A stretch of DNA of 64,000 nucleotides, taken from contig JAUIRK010000700.1 of assembly GCA_030549495.1 (NCBI GenBank), positions 21,878 through 85,877 of the forward strand. The letters are read 5' to 3'. The position numbers and the translations under genes are program-made. Shown piece after piece: positions 12,970-25,429 of the stretch. The notes under the pieces were generated by a model. The model was not told the DNA's origin. It ran no database searches and was given only the letters and a program-made list of their open reading frames with translations. The stretch is from Nectonema munidae. Lineage: Eukaryota; Nematomorpha; Nectonematoida; Nectonematidae. Position 1 is the stretch's first letter. Each line of letters begins with the position of its first letter.

Positions 12970-13085
12970 TTCCATTTTCACTCAAATTCCTCCTTTTGCA
13001 TTTCAAATTCGTTCTATTCCATTTCAAATTCGTCCTTTTTCATTTCAAATTCGCCATTTTTCATTTTGAATTTGTCACTTTTTTT
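12970..13085. repeat. Degenerate 21-bp periodic repeat
   Basis: About five units of roughly 21 bp built on CATTTCAAATTCGTCCTTTT, lying immediately outside the right end of the Tigger element. The period, a multiple of three, leaves several frames open, which explains the spurious short open frames here. Similar 21-bp arrays occur at 1780, 25430 and 55100. Confidence 0.7.
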
Positions 13086-13608
13086 TAATTTTAAATTGGT
13101 CTTTGAGTTTTTGTTTTGATTGTGTTAATTTTTATTTCAAATGCTTCTCTTTGTATATGGAATTTTTTTAATATAATTTTGTTTTCTCAATTATACTTAT
13201 TTTTACTTAATGTCGTATCTATACAAAAATTCATTTTGAAAAAACTTGGTTACGATGTACAAAAAAATAAAACCTGAAATAGCTAATTAAAATTGGAAAT
13301 TCTATTAAAATTTTTCAGAATTATATGCTTCACCTGTCAAGGTCATTGTTAAATTGTGGAGCATATGTAGATATAAATTTTCTTCACTTTGACTTAATAA
13401 TAGAAAAAATATTCTCTATTGCAGAGGGGTCCGGGACTTTTTGACTAAAAGAGCTTTGAAAAAAACACATATTTTAAAATCTAATCATCTGAGAGACATA
13501 TATATTTTTCAATAGTGAATGCAACTTAAATGGAAAAAGAAAAAATTTATTGACTGAATTTATTTTACACAACATTTGTTTATCGAAGTTATTTAAACAA
13601 AGTACTTC

Positions 13609-14600
13609 TTGCTATTAATGCGACTTCTACTGCTTCATGATTTTGCTGATGGCTTTGTAGTCGGGGTGATACGTGGTGAGGTTCAGCTTCCATCTGTTAA
13701 ACGTGACCGTAGGTTGGTCTTGATGTTTTTCAGGGGTGAGAAGGACTGCAAGACTCACACGCAAGTCAATACGGCAAGACTCACACGGCTGCCGTGTTTG
13801 GTATGAGACAGGAAGCGCGTTCCAAGTTTTGACAATCAGCTGGTCTGCGGGTTGAAGTTTTTTCATGCCTGTCCATTTGTGTTTGCTTGTCAGCTCTGCT
13901 TAGCTTTCGTGCAAGTCTTTCCAAATCTTCATACCGTGATTTGAAATTGTTCACCCACATATCTGAGGCCTTCAGGTCAGCAACTTCTATCTCAAAATCT
14001 TTGATAGAAACACAGGGGATGAAACTCAGGTTGACTTTCCACAGCACACTTGTGTGGATGAGTGATGAAGTTAACCCGTTAACGACCAGAATAATCAGAC
14101 GATATCTAATGTAAAGCAGAAGATTTGTATTAAAGAGCTTTGATAAACGCAGACGATTTTATTTTTGTAAAGTCGACTATAGTCGACATGGGCGTTAACG
14201 GGTTAAAAAGACTTCAATGAACTTTCAAGTAATAATTCAATGCTTTGAATGACTGCAGGACATTAGATGTGAAGCCTGTTAGCTTCTGGAGATTAAAATG
14301 TTTAGCGGAGTTACTTGCGATGCACGTGTTTATAAATTCTTCTAGTTTTTCAAAGTGCCGTAAACACATTGAGAATTTACACATTGCGTTGGTTGAGATG
14401 TTCAGTCTTGTCCACAAGACGAAAAAACTTGAGGAGACACTCATTGTCCGCTAGCTCAGATTATTCGGCGTCTTTCTTTCGAAGAAAAGACAGGAATTCA
14501 CTCAAAGCCGCAAAACGGCTAAGCACCTTCCAAAGAGCCATGCCTGGCTCGCGAAGCATTCACCTTAGAATTATAAGACGATGAAAAACCACTCTATAGT
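13609..14600 (-). pseudogene. hAT transposase pseudogene (GTF2I-repeat/ZBED-like)
   Basis: Minus-strand fragments in N-to-C order: FLSFLRKKDAE and ELADNECLL...KTEHLNQRNVQ (about 14380-14510), HFEKLEEFINTCIA and TSNVLQSFKAL (about 14220-14380), then after the MITE DFEIEVADLKASDMWVNNF (about 13940-14010), MKKLQPADQLIVKTWNALPV (about 13810-13866), and the dimerisation domain with LKNIKTNLRSRLTDGS and KLNLTTYHPDYKAISK (about 13630-13740). This order and these motifs match the transposase-derived proteins commonly annotated as GTF2I repeat domain-containing 2-like. Multiple stops and frame changes are present. The family match is from memory of the motifs. Confidence 0.75.
14071..14206 (+). mobile_element. 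TTAA MITE, type C, copy 1
   Basis: A 136-bp element with TTAA on both sides and ends CCCGTTAACGACC and CCCGTTAACGCCC (reverse complement), a near-perfect inverted repeat. The interior shares AGACGATATCTA, AAAGCAGA and CGCAGACGATTTTA with the type A elements and ends in the palindrome GTCGACTATAGTCGAC. It is the best intact reference copy for the damaged type C copies at 54.5-55.0 kb. It sits inside the reversed hAT pseudogene. Confidence 0.85.
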
Positions 14601-15789
14601 TGTTGGTGTCTAGTTAAAAGTTTTTCTTTGTTTTTTTTATGAAATGCAGCGTTATCCATAATAATTAGCCAAGAATCTTCCATCAACTCCACTTCAACTC
14701 TTCCATGAATACGCGAAATTTTTCACTGATAAAAGTAGAATTTTCAATAAGTTTTGAATGCATCACTTTGTTATTATAAGTAATGGCGCCAATAAGGGTT
14801 ACTTTTCCACCACTAAAAAAAAGAACAACTATACTCAAGATTCCAAATTTTGATCTTCCTAAATTTCTAGAAACTCAATGAAGTTTGCTCTCTATTAAAT
14901 TGGAAGTATTCAGCCAAGAATTACTGATTATTTTTACTGGCTTAAGGAAATCATAAAGGTTGAGTGGTATGAAATTTAAATTTATTATAAAAAACATATA
15001 AATTGACAAAAATATTTGTTTTTTATATCAAATTATTTATGCATTAAACGTTTCCAACATTTATCTAATTTTATACGAATTTGTTATTTAACCTCATGCA
15101 CCAAATTTTATGATTTTGAATATTGCTTAACTAATTATAATATTTCTAATTAACTACCTTACATCGTCTCTTTAATATGAATGATATAGAAAAAATAAAA
15201 TTAAAAAGCCTAATATTAATATATTCGATGATTGTACTAAAGAAAACAACTTAGAAATAAAGAACACCAAATAAATTTTTTTGATCATGATTGATTACGT
15301 TGTTGCGTTGCGATCAAAATTTCGATCTCATACCTATAATAAAAATCGCTTTGGAAATTGAAATTTTGGAAAAATTGCTTTTTCTTCTGTGAAGAAGAAG
15401 AACAAGAAAATTTCTTTTCAAGCAGTAAACAAAAATATAAATAAGAAATTTGAAATCAAAACAGGTGTAATAAGAATATAGCATACATATGTAAATTAAC
15501 TAATAAATAAACAGATATCCTTTGACGGTCCGTTTAATTTTTATTAACTTTTCGGGGATTTTGATAGAAGGGAATATAATTTTCGCGAATTTTAGTTTTC
15601 AGAGACTTTGAATAGGAACCCCTTTGTTAGTAGTGAATACATTAGGATTACGTTGATAATTTTGTTGTTATAGGGTTAGAGCAGAAGAATTTTTGCAATA
15701 AGTTGGAAACTTTTACATCTCGTGTTTTTGTTTACACGGAGCAGCTTTGATGGAAAGACGTTGCTTTGTAAATTTAATACATTTTAATA
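14601..15789. other. AT-rich spacer, nothing recognised
   Basis: No coding frame, RNA gene or repeat that I can name. AACCCCTTTG near 15618 superficially resembles a hAT end but has no matching flank duplication with 13424. Confidence 0.4.
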
Positions 15790-15799
15790 TTACCACATG

Positions 15800-17640
15800 T
15801 TCTCTTTAGGTTATACTTAGTGTGATCAAAAGATGGACTACTCTCTTTTACTGGAAAACAACTCCATAAGAAGAAAATATAACGATGGAGTTAAAAAGAG
15901 ATTTGAAAAACTAGAAAAAGAAGGAAAAACAAAATGGAAAACTTTTAAAAACGTGATTGTGAAAACCGCAAAGAAAGAAATTCCTGTTAAGAAAATTCAA
16001 AAAAATCAAGAATGAATGACTGAAGAAATTCTTCATTTAATCAATGATTGCTGGAACCATAAAAACAAAAACGCAAAAAATATCATGAACTTAATTCAGC
16101 TATAAAAGAAAAATGTGGACAGGCTAAAGATATATGGTTAAATGCTAGATGCCTTCAAATTGAAAAATACGTAAATTCTGATGCAAAAGAAGTGCACAAA
16201 AATCTTCGCCAATTATATGCAAAAAAAGGCCTGCAATGCTACAGGCTCTAAAGATGGACAAATCATTTTAGAGAAGAATGCTATTATGTACAGGTGGCAG
16301 AAATATATTACTGAACTGTTCAACGATGAGAGAGGAGCACTACCAGTTATAAAAAATGAAAATGGATGTCTGAGAATTCTTCAGTCTGAAGTTCGAACTG
16401 CCTTAAACAAATTAAAAAATATAGGACTAGATGAGATTAGTATCGAATGCATTAAACGTTTAGAAAACTTTGGAATTGAAAAACTCACAGATATCATTAA
16501 CGAAGTCTATAATTCAAGAGTTCCCAAAAAAACCAGGCGCAATTTTGTGTGAACAACATAGAACCATTAGCATATTGTCTCATGTTATTAAAATAGTTTT
16601 AAAAATTTTGATGACACGCGCTAAAACAAAAATAAAATCCCATATTTCAAAGGAGCAATGTGGTTTCGTAGAAGACTGCTGAACGAAAAATGCTATTTTC
16701 ATGATTCGAATGATAGCAGAAAGATTAATCGAGATGAGAAGAGATATATATGTGTGCTTTGTTGATTGCATGAAAGCTTTGGATTCAGTAAAACACGAAG
16801 AACTGATAAAAGTTTTAGATGTTGGATTAGATGGAAAAGACATTAGAATACTTAGAAATTTATACTGGAATCAAAGTGCTGCGATACGAATAGGCGAAGA
16901 TATCGGTAGTTTTGTGAAGATAAAGAAAGGGATCAGACAGGGGTGTGTTTTCTCTTCAGACTTGTTTAACATCTATGCAGAGAATATTATAAAAGAAATA
17001 GAAGACTTACAAGGACGCAGATAATACCGTTTTAATGGCTGCTGATAATGTAAAGGATTTCCAGACGCTTGTGAACAAAGTAGAAGTAGAAAGCAAAAAA
17101 ATGGGTGTAACAATTAATCAGAAAAAACAGAGTGTATATGGTTTTCACAAAGAAGAAATTTGCACCTATTTTGGACCTTCAAATTGATGGAAAGAAAAAG
17201 CTGAAAGCTTCAACTACTTGGGAAGTCCAATGGCAAATGCGATAAAGAAATTCAGCGAAGAAATGGCATAGCAAAAAAATACATTCTGGAATATGAAAAC
17301 TAAACTCAGAGTAGCTATCTGCTACAGAAATGTGGTTTTTAAGAAGAATGATGCGGATTCCTTGGGTGAGCCATACGAGTAATGACAGCGTTCTGTAGAA
17401 AGCAAGAAAAAGAAAATTACCACTCTAAGCGTAATTAGACAGAAGCAATTGAGTTTCTTGGGTCATGCATTCAGAACCATGTCTTATCGCAAAAATTGAA
17501 GGAAAACGGAAAAAACTAAAATGGACACTACGGTTCTACTAGACGCTGCTGAAAATAGAGAGTAATAGCATTATCTAGTCGCCATCGTCACGTGATATGG
17601 CACTTGAAGAAGAAGAAGAAGACGAAGTGTGATCAAAAAT
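15800..17640 (+). mobile_element. 5'-truncated LINE (non-LTR retrotransposon)
   Basis: Starts within the linker between endonuclease and reverse transcriptase and runs to a GAA-rich simple tail (about 17605-17625), consistent with truncation at reverse transcription and a microsatellite 3' end. No target-site duplication was identified with confidence. Confidence 0.75.
15833..17600 (+). pseudogene. LINE reverse transcriptase pseudogene
   Basis: Linker region 15833-16250 (KWKTFKNVIVKTAKKEIPVK, then HKNKNAKKYHELNSAI across a frame break) precedes RT. RT landmarks: EQHRTISILSHVIKIVLKIL and EQCGF (16550-16680); box A YVCFVDCMKALDSVKHEEL (16750-16810), which keeps the first Asp; GIRQGCVFSSDLFNIY (16930-16975). 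The catalytic YADD box is degraded to DADNT near 17013-17030 and follows a frame change, so RT is dead on two counts. The C-terminal KRQLEFLGH-like segment is visible near 17440-17470 (RQKQLSFLGHAFR). This is the type of RT often annotated in arthropods as endonuclease-reverse transcriptase or craniofacial development protein 2-like. Confidence 0.85.
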
Positions 17641-18042
17641 CTCACATTTGAGTTTTACAATTGTGCTCTTTATGTTATCTACAATTTATTACACGATTGA
17701 TCTTTTTGATAGTATGATTAGTTAATGAAAACAAATTTGTATGCTCTAACTATGCTATTCACGCCAAACTTTGCAATTCTTTCGTGTCAAAAAAGAGGGT
17801 TTGAAAATCAATACTAATATTATTATTTTAATAGTGTAGTAAAGTTAATTTTTACTAACTGTAAAGTTAACATTTCTAACTAAAAATTTGTAAGTAGTTA
17901 TAACAACATTCTTTGATAAGTAAATTTGTTATTTTATTTTTATGAAATATATAGATGGCGTTAAAATGTTGGCATTAATTCCTATATATTACTAATTTCA
18001 TAAAATATCTTATTTTACATTGTCGTATAGATATTTATTGAT

Positions 18043-18544
18043 AGACCTCGTTTATCCGACACTCCAAAATTAGCTAACCAACACAATTCTGACTGTAACT
18101 GATCTTATTTCGGCATTTGCTCATTTATTTTAAACATGTGTGTCGAGTTTGTTAATCCGACAAACAAAATATTAAACATTTATTTTTTATGATACATCTT
18201 TGAGATTAAGTCTGAGATAGTACTTGTTCACAAAGGAAGTACAATATTTTCCATATGTTTCTCAATGAATTTTAGTTTAGATCTAAAGATAGTACATTGA
18301 CGACGCACTAGTTTCTTTACATTTCCCATCTCTTTGGTGTAGGATAGAAGTTGAAGTATCAAAGATTTTTTTCAAATTAAAAATAATTATTATATACACA
18401 CTCATTCAATAAATATAACATTTAGAGCTTGAGGTATTGATTCTTTATAAATTTAATATACTGGTAGAAAAATAGTTAATCCGACTATTCAAAATTCGAT
18501 AAGAATATGTGTGAAACGAACAGTGTGGGATGAACAAGCTCTGC
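18043..18544. mobile_element. Pogo-like MITE
   Basis: About 500 bp with imperfect inverted ends: AGACCTCGTTTATCCGACACT on the left and, reversed, GCAGAGCTTGTTCATCCCAC on the right, some three quarters identical. Internal repeats of the end motif (TTTGTTAATCCGAC near 18147, AGTTAATCCGAC near 18474) suggest multiple transposase-binding sites. The CCTCG..T.A.CCGAC style of terminus is seen in pogo/Tigger relatives. It has no coding capacity. Confidence 0.5.
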
Positions 18545-18869
18545 AATATATAAACCATATTTTTCAATGATAAATAAAAGAGTTTTTTTAATGCTTATTT
18601 TTTATTATATTTGTCGATTTATTCAAATATTTATATCCAAAAGTTCTCTCCATTTTTTAACTTTAATCAAAATTTAGATTTGTCCAAATTTTCGTATATG
18701 ATTTTATTTTTTTTGTTTTACTGATCTAAAAATTTTTAGAATTTCACTTTTCGATAATTAGTAGTTTATATCGAAATTATTAACATTAAATAGTAAAATA
18801 TCTAACTTATATAAGTAAAATAACACAATCAATAGTATTTATAATTTACAAATGGTTTAGTATAATTAC

Positions 18870-20046
18870 CAGGGCGAGTAAAATGTCAATAAAGTCAACT
18901 TTTATTTCCGTTTAGCAAAAACTCTTTGAAGAAGATCTTTACTTGTTTAGTCTAAAAAAATTTGAACTAATTTCATATTTTTAAGTCAATCAAAGTCAAT
19001 TTTTCGAGTTTAGGTCAATAAAGTCAATTTTTATATTTAACACTTTTTGATTCAATGTGCCTAAAATTGTTATAAGCGATACATACAAGATTTCTTCTTT
19101 ATATCAACACTTCCACAATAGTTGGGCTTTTTTTCATCTAATAAAAGGTTTTACTGTAAACTTTGCCTGACTGAGGTTAAACATGAAGAAATTTTTTGTA
19201 AGACAAATTTTTGTTTTTGACAAACGCGGTTACATACGATATATCCGCTGCAGAAGTTATGGAATTTTATTCCCAAACTTTTTTATCATTGCATGTTTTT
19301 CACATCTTTTACCCAAGTTAACTTTAAAAGTTCAGTTATGCTGCAAAATTGTAGATTACCGGCATTAAATCATTCAAAATTAGTAATAGAAAAAGACGTT
19401 CTCTTTTCAAACCTATCGGCAACACTTCACTTCCTATTGTAACGAAATTGAGATATTGGTTGCAAGCAGCAAAATATTTTCATTAAAATCTTCTAGCAGT
19501 GAAGAAATTAATGATGAAGATGATGGAATTTTATTGCCAAATATCAAGAAATTGATAAAAAAAAAAAGAAAATCTGTGTCAAAACTTGCTAACAATAATT
19601 AGAGAATATTCACAATTCATTGATTTAGTTGGAAAAAGTCAACATGAGACTTTTTCAGTTGAAGATGCCTTTACTTGTTTCAACATTATTTCATTTAAGA
19701 CGAATGTGGTCTTAAAATTTATCTTAAAAATAGATTCAAATAAATGAAATCAATAAAATCATGAATATGGAAAACTCTCAAATCTCTCAGAATACTTATC
19801 CCAAATTACAAAATTGTCAAGTTTTAACTTTAGAAGTAGAAAGATCTTTTTCTAAACTGAAATGATCGAATTTTAAATCAGAAAATGTCATTAATTATAT
19901 GTTGTTGTATTACAAAGTCATGGATTCTTTGAAATTATTTTCAATACTTTCTCTAAAGTGTTCATAGTTGTTCAATTCAATGAAATTTTAAAAAGTCAAT
20001 AAAGTCAATTTTTTCCAATTTTTTGAGTCAATTTTTCCTCGCCCTG
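18870..20046 (+). mobile_element. hAT deletion derivative, copy 2
   Basis: 1177 bp with ends CAGGGCGAGTAAAATGTCAA and TTTTTCCTCGCCCTG, flanked by a perfect 8-bp duplication ATAATTAC (18862-18869 and 20047-20054). This proves the boundaries and the hAT assignment. It is nearly identical to the copy at 7913 but keeps about 190 bp more (about 19066-19260). The frame at 19183-19368 contains ACFSHLLPKLTLKVQLCCKI, which aligns with SCFAHLIPNCAMKVKSFYKE of the transposase at 11904, so it is an internal deletion derivative of the same transposase gene. The C-terminal VERSFSKL block lies near 19830-19860. Confidence 0.9.
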
Positions 20047-20360
20047 ATAATTACTTTTATCGTAGAAAAAATTCACCATTACATCAGTTATTAGTAATTG
20101 TTGAGATTACTAGTTTAAATACCTGAGATTAGCATATTGACTTTTAAGTGACTTAACTAACAACCACTTTTTAATCCTTTTGTATAACAAATCTTTTCTT
20201 TTGTAACTTATTTACTTCTTCTCATTTGCGTGAAAGTAAAGATATATAAATAGCAAAGTGATTTTTTACACGCGGCTAAGCTTTGCGATTTGCTTAATTT
20301 CTCGAAATATCTTTCATTATAGCAAATATGATATGGCATCCTATAATACACAGTTATAAC

Positions 20361-20960
20361 CAGGGCAATCAAAAGTCAATAAAGTCAACTTTTGTTATAA
20401 ATAAAAATACATTTTATGAAAGCATTTTTTTGTTTTTTTAATAAAAAATGACTAATTTAAAGTTATTTTTTATACCAATAAAAGTCAATTTTATTTTAAA
20501 AGTCAATAAAAGGCAATTTTTAGGTAGGTTTTGTTTTTTGATTATTATTTTATTCAAAGTAACAAAAAATATAGTTTTATTAAAAAATAATAATTTTAAA
20601 AAATTATACAATTATGCTTAAAAGCTCTAAAAGTAATTCTATGAAAATATCACTCATTATTACAAAATATCCAAACGAGTTTATCACAAAGCAAAGACAA
20701 ACTTTTTTGCAAGTTATGTTAGGTAGAAGTAAAACACGATAAAACTTTTTTTATTGAAAGTCACAGAAAAACCCAAAAAACATCTTAAAGATACTGATGC
20801 CAACAGCAGGATTGAAAAGTTTTCCACTGATACTACTTCCGATGACTTCAAAAAGAAATTGATTACAGCTTTCCTAGAAGCTAATTTTCCATTGCACAAA
20901 CTTTGCCATTTGAGCATTGTTTCACTTTTTCATAACTTAACGCAAACTCTGACTTAACCT
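20361..20960 (+). mobile_element. hAT fragment (left part only)
   Basis: Begins CAGGGCAATCAAAAGTCAA after the flank GTTATAAC, with the same AAAGTCAA subterminal repeats as the other family members. The frame at 20754-20957 encodes KKLITAFLEANFPLHKLCHL, homologous to RNLIRCFLEANIPLHNLSHP at 11.6 kb, but similarity stops near 20957. The right part, including the other terminus, is missing, so this copy is truncated. Confidence 0.75.
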
Positions 20961-21335
20961 TTCTACAACTTTTATGGGACGGTCCATTGACAGCTCCTTA
21001 AGATTGCTTCCACTTTTTGGATCTTTCTATAAAGCTGAAGTGAAGACTGCCTTCCCTTTTTAGAGTTTGTGGCATGAACGAAAGGTAATTTTTTATCACA
21101 TTTTTTCATCCAGGAGTTTAGGGAAAAAGCCTTCATATACTTCTCACAGCTTAGAAAGAGCAAGTATCTTTCTCTCACTACATAAATGCAAGGGGACAGG
21201 AAAAAATATAGTAAGTAGAAAATGGGAGATTTTTGTGGAGTAATTGCAAATATGCCACATAAATTTGCCAAGATTAATTAAAAATTTGGGAAATTGTTTC
21301 TTCATTATCGGCAAAAAGAGCATTTCCATCATAGA

Positions 21336-21359
21336 TACACACACACACACACACACACT
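21336..21359. repeat. (AC)n microsatellite
   Basis: About 12 uninterrupted AC units (the strand read here is ACACAC). No other meaning is apparent. Confidence 0.9.
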
Positions 21360-21439
21360 GCACTGTATATTCACAAATATTCATTTAAAAAGATTTTTTC
21401 CCAAATTGCTTAGAGATTTTCTGCTCATGATTGCATAAT

Positions 21440-24400
21440 CCTAATCCCTTGTCTCTCTTCTTGAAGAAGTGATGACATGTAAAAATGATATTCATCACGA
21501 CTCCGTATAAAACTTGTCATTTTTTCGCAATGTACAATCACTCTGATGAAAAAGGCAGCACGCTCTTATAATCATCCTATAAAAGTTAATATACATGTTT
21601 ATTTAAAATCAATTAACTCTTCACACTCAATCCAATCCATTGTTCTTTTGTTCTTTATGGCTTTTCGCACAAAAAAACACTTGATGATGGTAATGATAAC
21701 CTAATCTCACTATGAATGAAAAAGAATCTAAAAGGAGTAAGAAATTTTTGATGGAACACAAAATGTTGAAAATAAAGAATTCCGTTTAGTAGATGGGGGC
21801 GCCATTAGCAGGAAAATTCTACTTCAAGGATATTTGACCTTTCGAAATATAACCTTATATTCTCTTTCTACATCATAGATATACAATATTAGCTATATAT
21901 ATAATATCTCTGCTCAATTTAGATAACGATACAATTCTACCTATGGATGATAATTTGGCCTGAAAGTGATTAGGCCTATATAGAATATTTGGCCATTAAT
22001 TATTTATATTCACATTTTTTTTAGCAAATTCAGCTTCTGTCCAATTAGGTTTCAAGACAATTTTCACCACAATTTATAAATTTATTCGCTTTTTCAAGAT
22101 AATTCAGTCCAAAGAGAAGTCAAAATTTCTTGAGATAATTAAATCTTCTCGCCCAATTTTTAAGCGTCTAAAGCGATTTTTTTAATTAATTCGATTTTTT
22201 CTTGCTATTTCAGTGCATATAATTTTTCCTAATTTTCTAAATGAACGTTTACTTTCTATTTTTTTTAAAAAAAATACTTTTTTGTCTCTTACAATGTTTT
22301 TTTTCTTCATTAAACACAGTTTGTTGATCATTCTTACTTTCTTTAAGGTTAAATAGTCAAAATTTAAATTCCTTCTTTGCAAAGGAATAATAGTTTAGAT
22401 TTTAAACGAGTTTAATTTCGCCGCCTAAAAAAATCACTACTAAATTTTTTTCTTAAAAAAACAACTTTTTTTTGCGTATCAATAGAATAAATGATTCTTT
22501 TTATTTTTAATATAATTATTATTAGTCAAAATACAAAAATATCTTTATTCAAAAAAAAAAGTTCAAAATTAGAACGCTATAAAAAATTTGTTTTTTTTAC
22601 GAAACTCGATTTTTTTTAAAAAAAAACATCAAAACATAACAAAAAATACGAATGTAAATAAAATAAAATAATGTAATAAATAATAAGTATATAAAAAATG
22701 GAGATATAAATATACGAAATTCACTTTGACACATAATTCCTCACTTTAAAGAGTTTTATAAATGTTAAAATATATATAAAGAACAATTTATAACATTTAT
22801 TTGTATATGCGTAAATAGGAGAGTATGCTTTTTGGAGTCTCTCCGCGGTATCCGGGTTTGAGAATGAAGAGGAGCGAAGAGTCTACAATAGACAAAAATT
22901 ATCGTAAATATTTGATTGAAAATCATTCATCCAATCCAAATTTATGAATAAAAAAGGATCATAACCATTGGACAAAACGATTTTTTCACAAAAGACTTAC
23001 ATTTACTATCCGAACAAATACCCATTTGTTGGGTCTAGTTATACTAAGTACTTATGTCTTATTGATCAGGATTTTTTAAGGCTTGTTAAAAATCAAACTA
23101 ACTTTATTTAACCTACCTGTGAATTGATTCATTTTAAAAAGGAGTAACATAAAATTTACACACACCACCTATCTACCTCTTTTTTCAATCGTCTAATCAT
23201 ATTTTCCATTTAAACATCTTTATAAAATTTTCCTAGTAATCTTTAAATAATCAATTATTTAAAAAATATTATTTCAGTTTAAAAAAATATAATTTTATTA
23301 TAAATTTTAAAATTTGATTTATTTGCAAAAATTCTTCAATTCATTTTCTTCAATTTTGTATAAGATAAATCTAAAATGTCAAAAACGTAAGGTAATAATA
23401 GGAGTAAAAAATATTTATTAATTAAAAATAAAAATCAAAATTATAATGAAATTTAAAAAAAAAATTTTTTTTGTTAATTTCCCTCCTGTAGTTTCAAAAT
23501 TCCGCCAAAATGTTTAGAAATTCCACGACCCTTTCCATACACAAGATTAAATTTACAAATGTTCTCCAATATATAAATGTGGGTTATGACTTTTTCAACT
23601 TTCCAATGAAAATATAACCTTATAATCTTCTAGGACTTGATAAATTACAGTTTAGAAGCAAATTCTCACTTGCTTCATCGGTTACAAATATTAACATGGT
23701 AACTGTCCTTTAGCATTAAAATTAAAGCCTTTTATCTCTTATCAGCGAATTCTACCCCACAGAATACGTCACAGTGCTTATGTTAATTGCAGTACCTCAA
23801 TTTTCTCTTCGATTTTCTCTGATCAATCTCCTCTTGTACTTCTCTGGAAACAGTTCAACACACGGAACTTCGATTCAAATCTTGATGCTTCATAGTCTCA
23901 CCTCACCACTCAATGAAATAATAATTTGTTCACCCACTTTCCTCACAATATGCAGTATGTCTTATAACCAATTTCCAACAGTCATATGATCATGGTATAA
24001 ATAAATTGTAATAAAAAAAATTCTTTATCATAATGGAAGAATACACTTTAGTATAAAGGTTAAAAGGCATAAACTTACAAATTATAAAAATAAAATCATC
24101 GCGGAAAAATAAAAAGATATTTATGTAATCAATAGATCATCATAAGTGGTTATTTGCAGCATTAAGACATTTGAAAGCGGCTTCCTTAAAATTTCGGATA
24201 AGAAATGATTTAATGGAACGAATTAAGTTCTCAACCGATTTTTCATTTATAAAATTGTTGTTGACTCAATAAAAAAACTTTGAGACCTAATTTTGAATCG
24301 CAACCCATAGGGTTAAAAGAACTGAATATACAAAAAGAAATCGATTTACAAAAACTGCTTTTTATAACTGCCTTCTTTTGTAATTAGAAAAGATTGGTCG

Positions 24401-24575
24401 TAATTTTATTTACTTAAAGTGGGTAAATCATATTTTTTTATTTTTTCAATAAAAAGTTTACATTTCCATAAATTGATATAGAGAAGATGGATTCGCCAAA
24501 ATAAAATTAGAAAAAATTTCAATATTTCTATCATATTAAGAACATAATAATGAGGTTAGATAAATTACCTGCTTA
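21440..24575. other. AT-rich stretch without recognised gene
   Basis: About 3 kb with no supported coding region. The plus-strand frame at 23774-23989 has an open reading frame of 71 residues rich in Leu, Ser and Thr but no recognisable domain or splice context. The part nearest 24575 would be the 3' flank of the BH3-bearing exon, and it contains AATAAA-like motifs on the minus strand. Confidence 0.4.
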
Positions 24576-24907
24576 CTACATCAAAGTCACGATTTCAAGA
24601 ATGAATTGCAGAGTGGATAGGAGAAAAGCCCGAACAGGCGGAGACGAAGTGTAGAGAGAAGAGATATGTGAAGGTACCCAATTTCGATGCTGGTTTTCAA
24701 AATCGTCTGCAATGCTCCGCAGTTTTCGACCAACATTCCGCGGAGTATTTTCCTTTTCTTGACTTATCCTTATCAAATCGGGCAAATACTTAGAACTTCT
24801 CGGATCTCTTCCTTGATTGGACGTCAGTAGATTTGTTGTTGAATTCTTCAAATTGGGTGATCTTTTAAGAGCAGTCTGTTTGTAACTTTTTCTCAAATTT
24901 CGATTGG
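24576..24907 (-). CDS. Terminal exon of a putative BH3-only protein
   Basis: A minus-strand exon that begins after a plausible acceptor (TTTTTACATGCTTAG, exon from 24907) and ends at TAG (24576-24578), giving about 110 residues. It contains VGRKLRSIADDFENQH (about 24688-24742). This fits every position of the BH3 consensus: hydrophobic V, small G, hydrophobic L and I, small A, invariant D followed by acidic D, hydrophobic F. It is close to the BH3 of vertebrate Bmf (remembered as ARKLQCIADQF) and Bim. About 20 residues later a hydrophobic C-terminus (FLLSTLQFILEIVTLM) could be a tail anchor, as in Bim-type proteins. The region before BH3 is Ser/Asn/Lys-rich and probably disordered. The upstream exon or exons and start codon were not found. 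If real, it would bind Bcl-2 family proteins at mitochondria and promote apoptosis. A chance match in an unrelated exon remains possible. Confidence 0.45.
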
Positions 24908-25429
24908 CTAAGCATGTAAAAATATTAGAATATAAGAATTTTCATTAAAAAAATTAAATTTCAAATTGTAAGAACATCCATTAGACAACACAACTCAACT
25001 GCATGGATACCTTTTCAAAGTTTCAATTAATTCTTAAAACAGTTTACTTTGACTAGTGGAATTATTAATTAAAGCCTTCAAATCATTGCTACCTTTTGGA
25101 TCACAAATTATTATCTTGGGGAAAAATAGGTTTCTCTGAGCTCATGAATAAGAAATCAAAGAAGCAAGAATGATCGCAAATGCTAGAAGAAGAGATCATA
25201 CCTGTTTGTTTGTCAAAGCTTAAGCGCTCTTTTGAGAAAATATTTTATAACTATCAATTGCATCGTTCTCATAAGAATATTCTTATTTTATGCTAAGAAA
25301 ATTTAAAAACTTCGTAATTGCTTTTATCTACTAAAATAGTTTCTATCTTAATATATTTTAAAGAAGAAAAATAATTTATACCTTCTATTATTTTAACCAA
25401 AAAAAAAACTCAATGATTTTTATTATCAT

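Larger units (their letters stand above)
13424..14600 (-). mobile_element. hAT (ZBED/GTF2I-repeat type) fragment
   Basis: A reversed hAT remnant. The 3' end is probably at CAGAGGGGTCCGGGAC (about 13424), which looks like a hAT terminus; the other end was not found. The coding remains are described separately. A type-C TTAA MITE (14071-14206) has inserted into it, so the hAT is older than that MITE. Confidence 0.65.

Noticed and set aside
13424-15625. hAT boundaries from CAGAGGGG (13424) to CCCCTTTG (15625)
   Set aside because: The proposed flanking octamers (CTCTATTG and TTAGTAGT) do not match, so the right boundary is not supported.
20972-21271. 99-residue minus-strand frame with a hydrophobic stretch (FYLLYFFLSPCIYVV)
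   Set aside because: It starts at TTG and has no clear acceptor or homology. It could be an exon but nothing supports it; the nearby (AC)n makes further frames in this region suspect.
23774-23989. 71-residue plus-strand frame
   Set aside because: No domain, no splice context, and the peptide composition is what translated AT-rich DNA with moderate GC would give.
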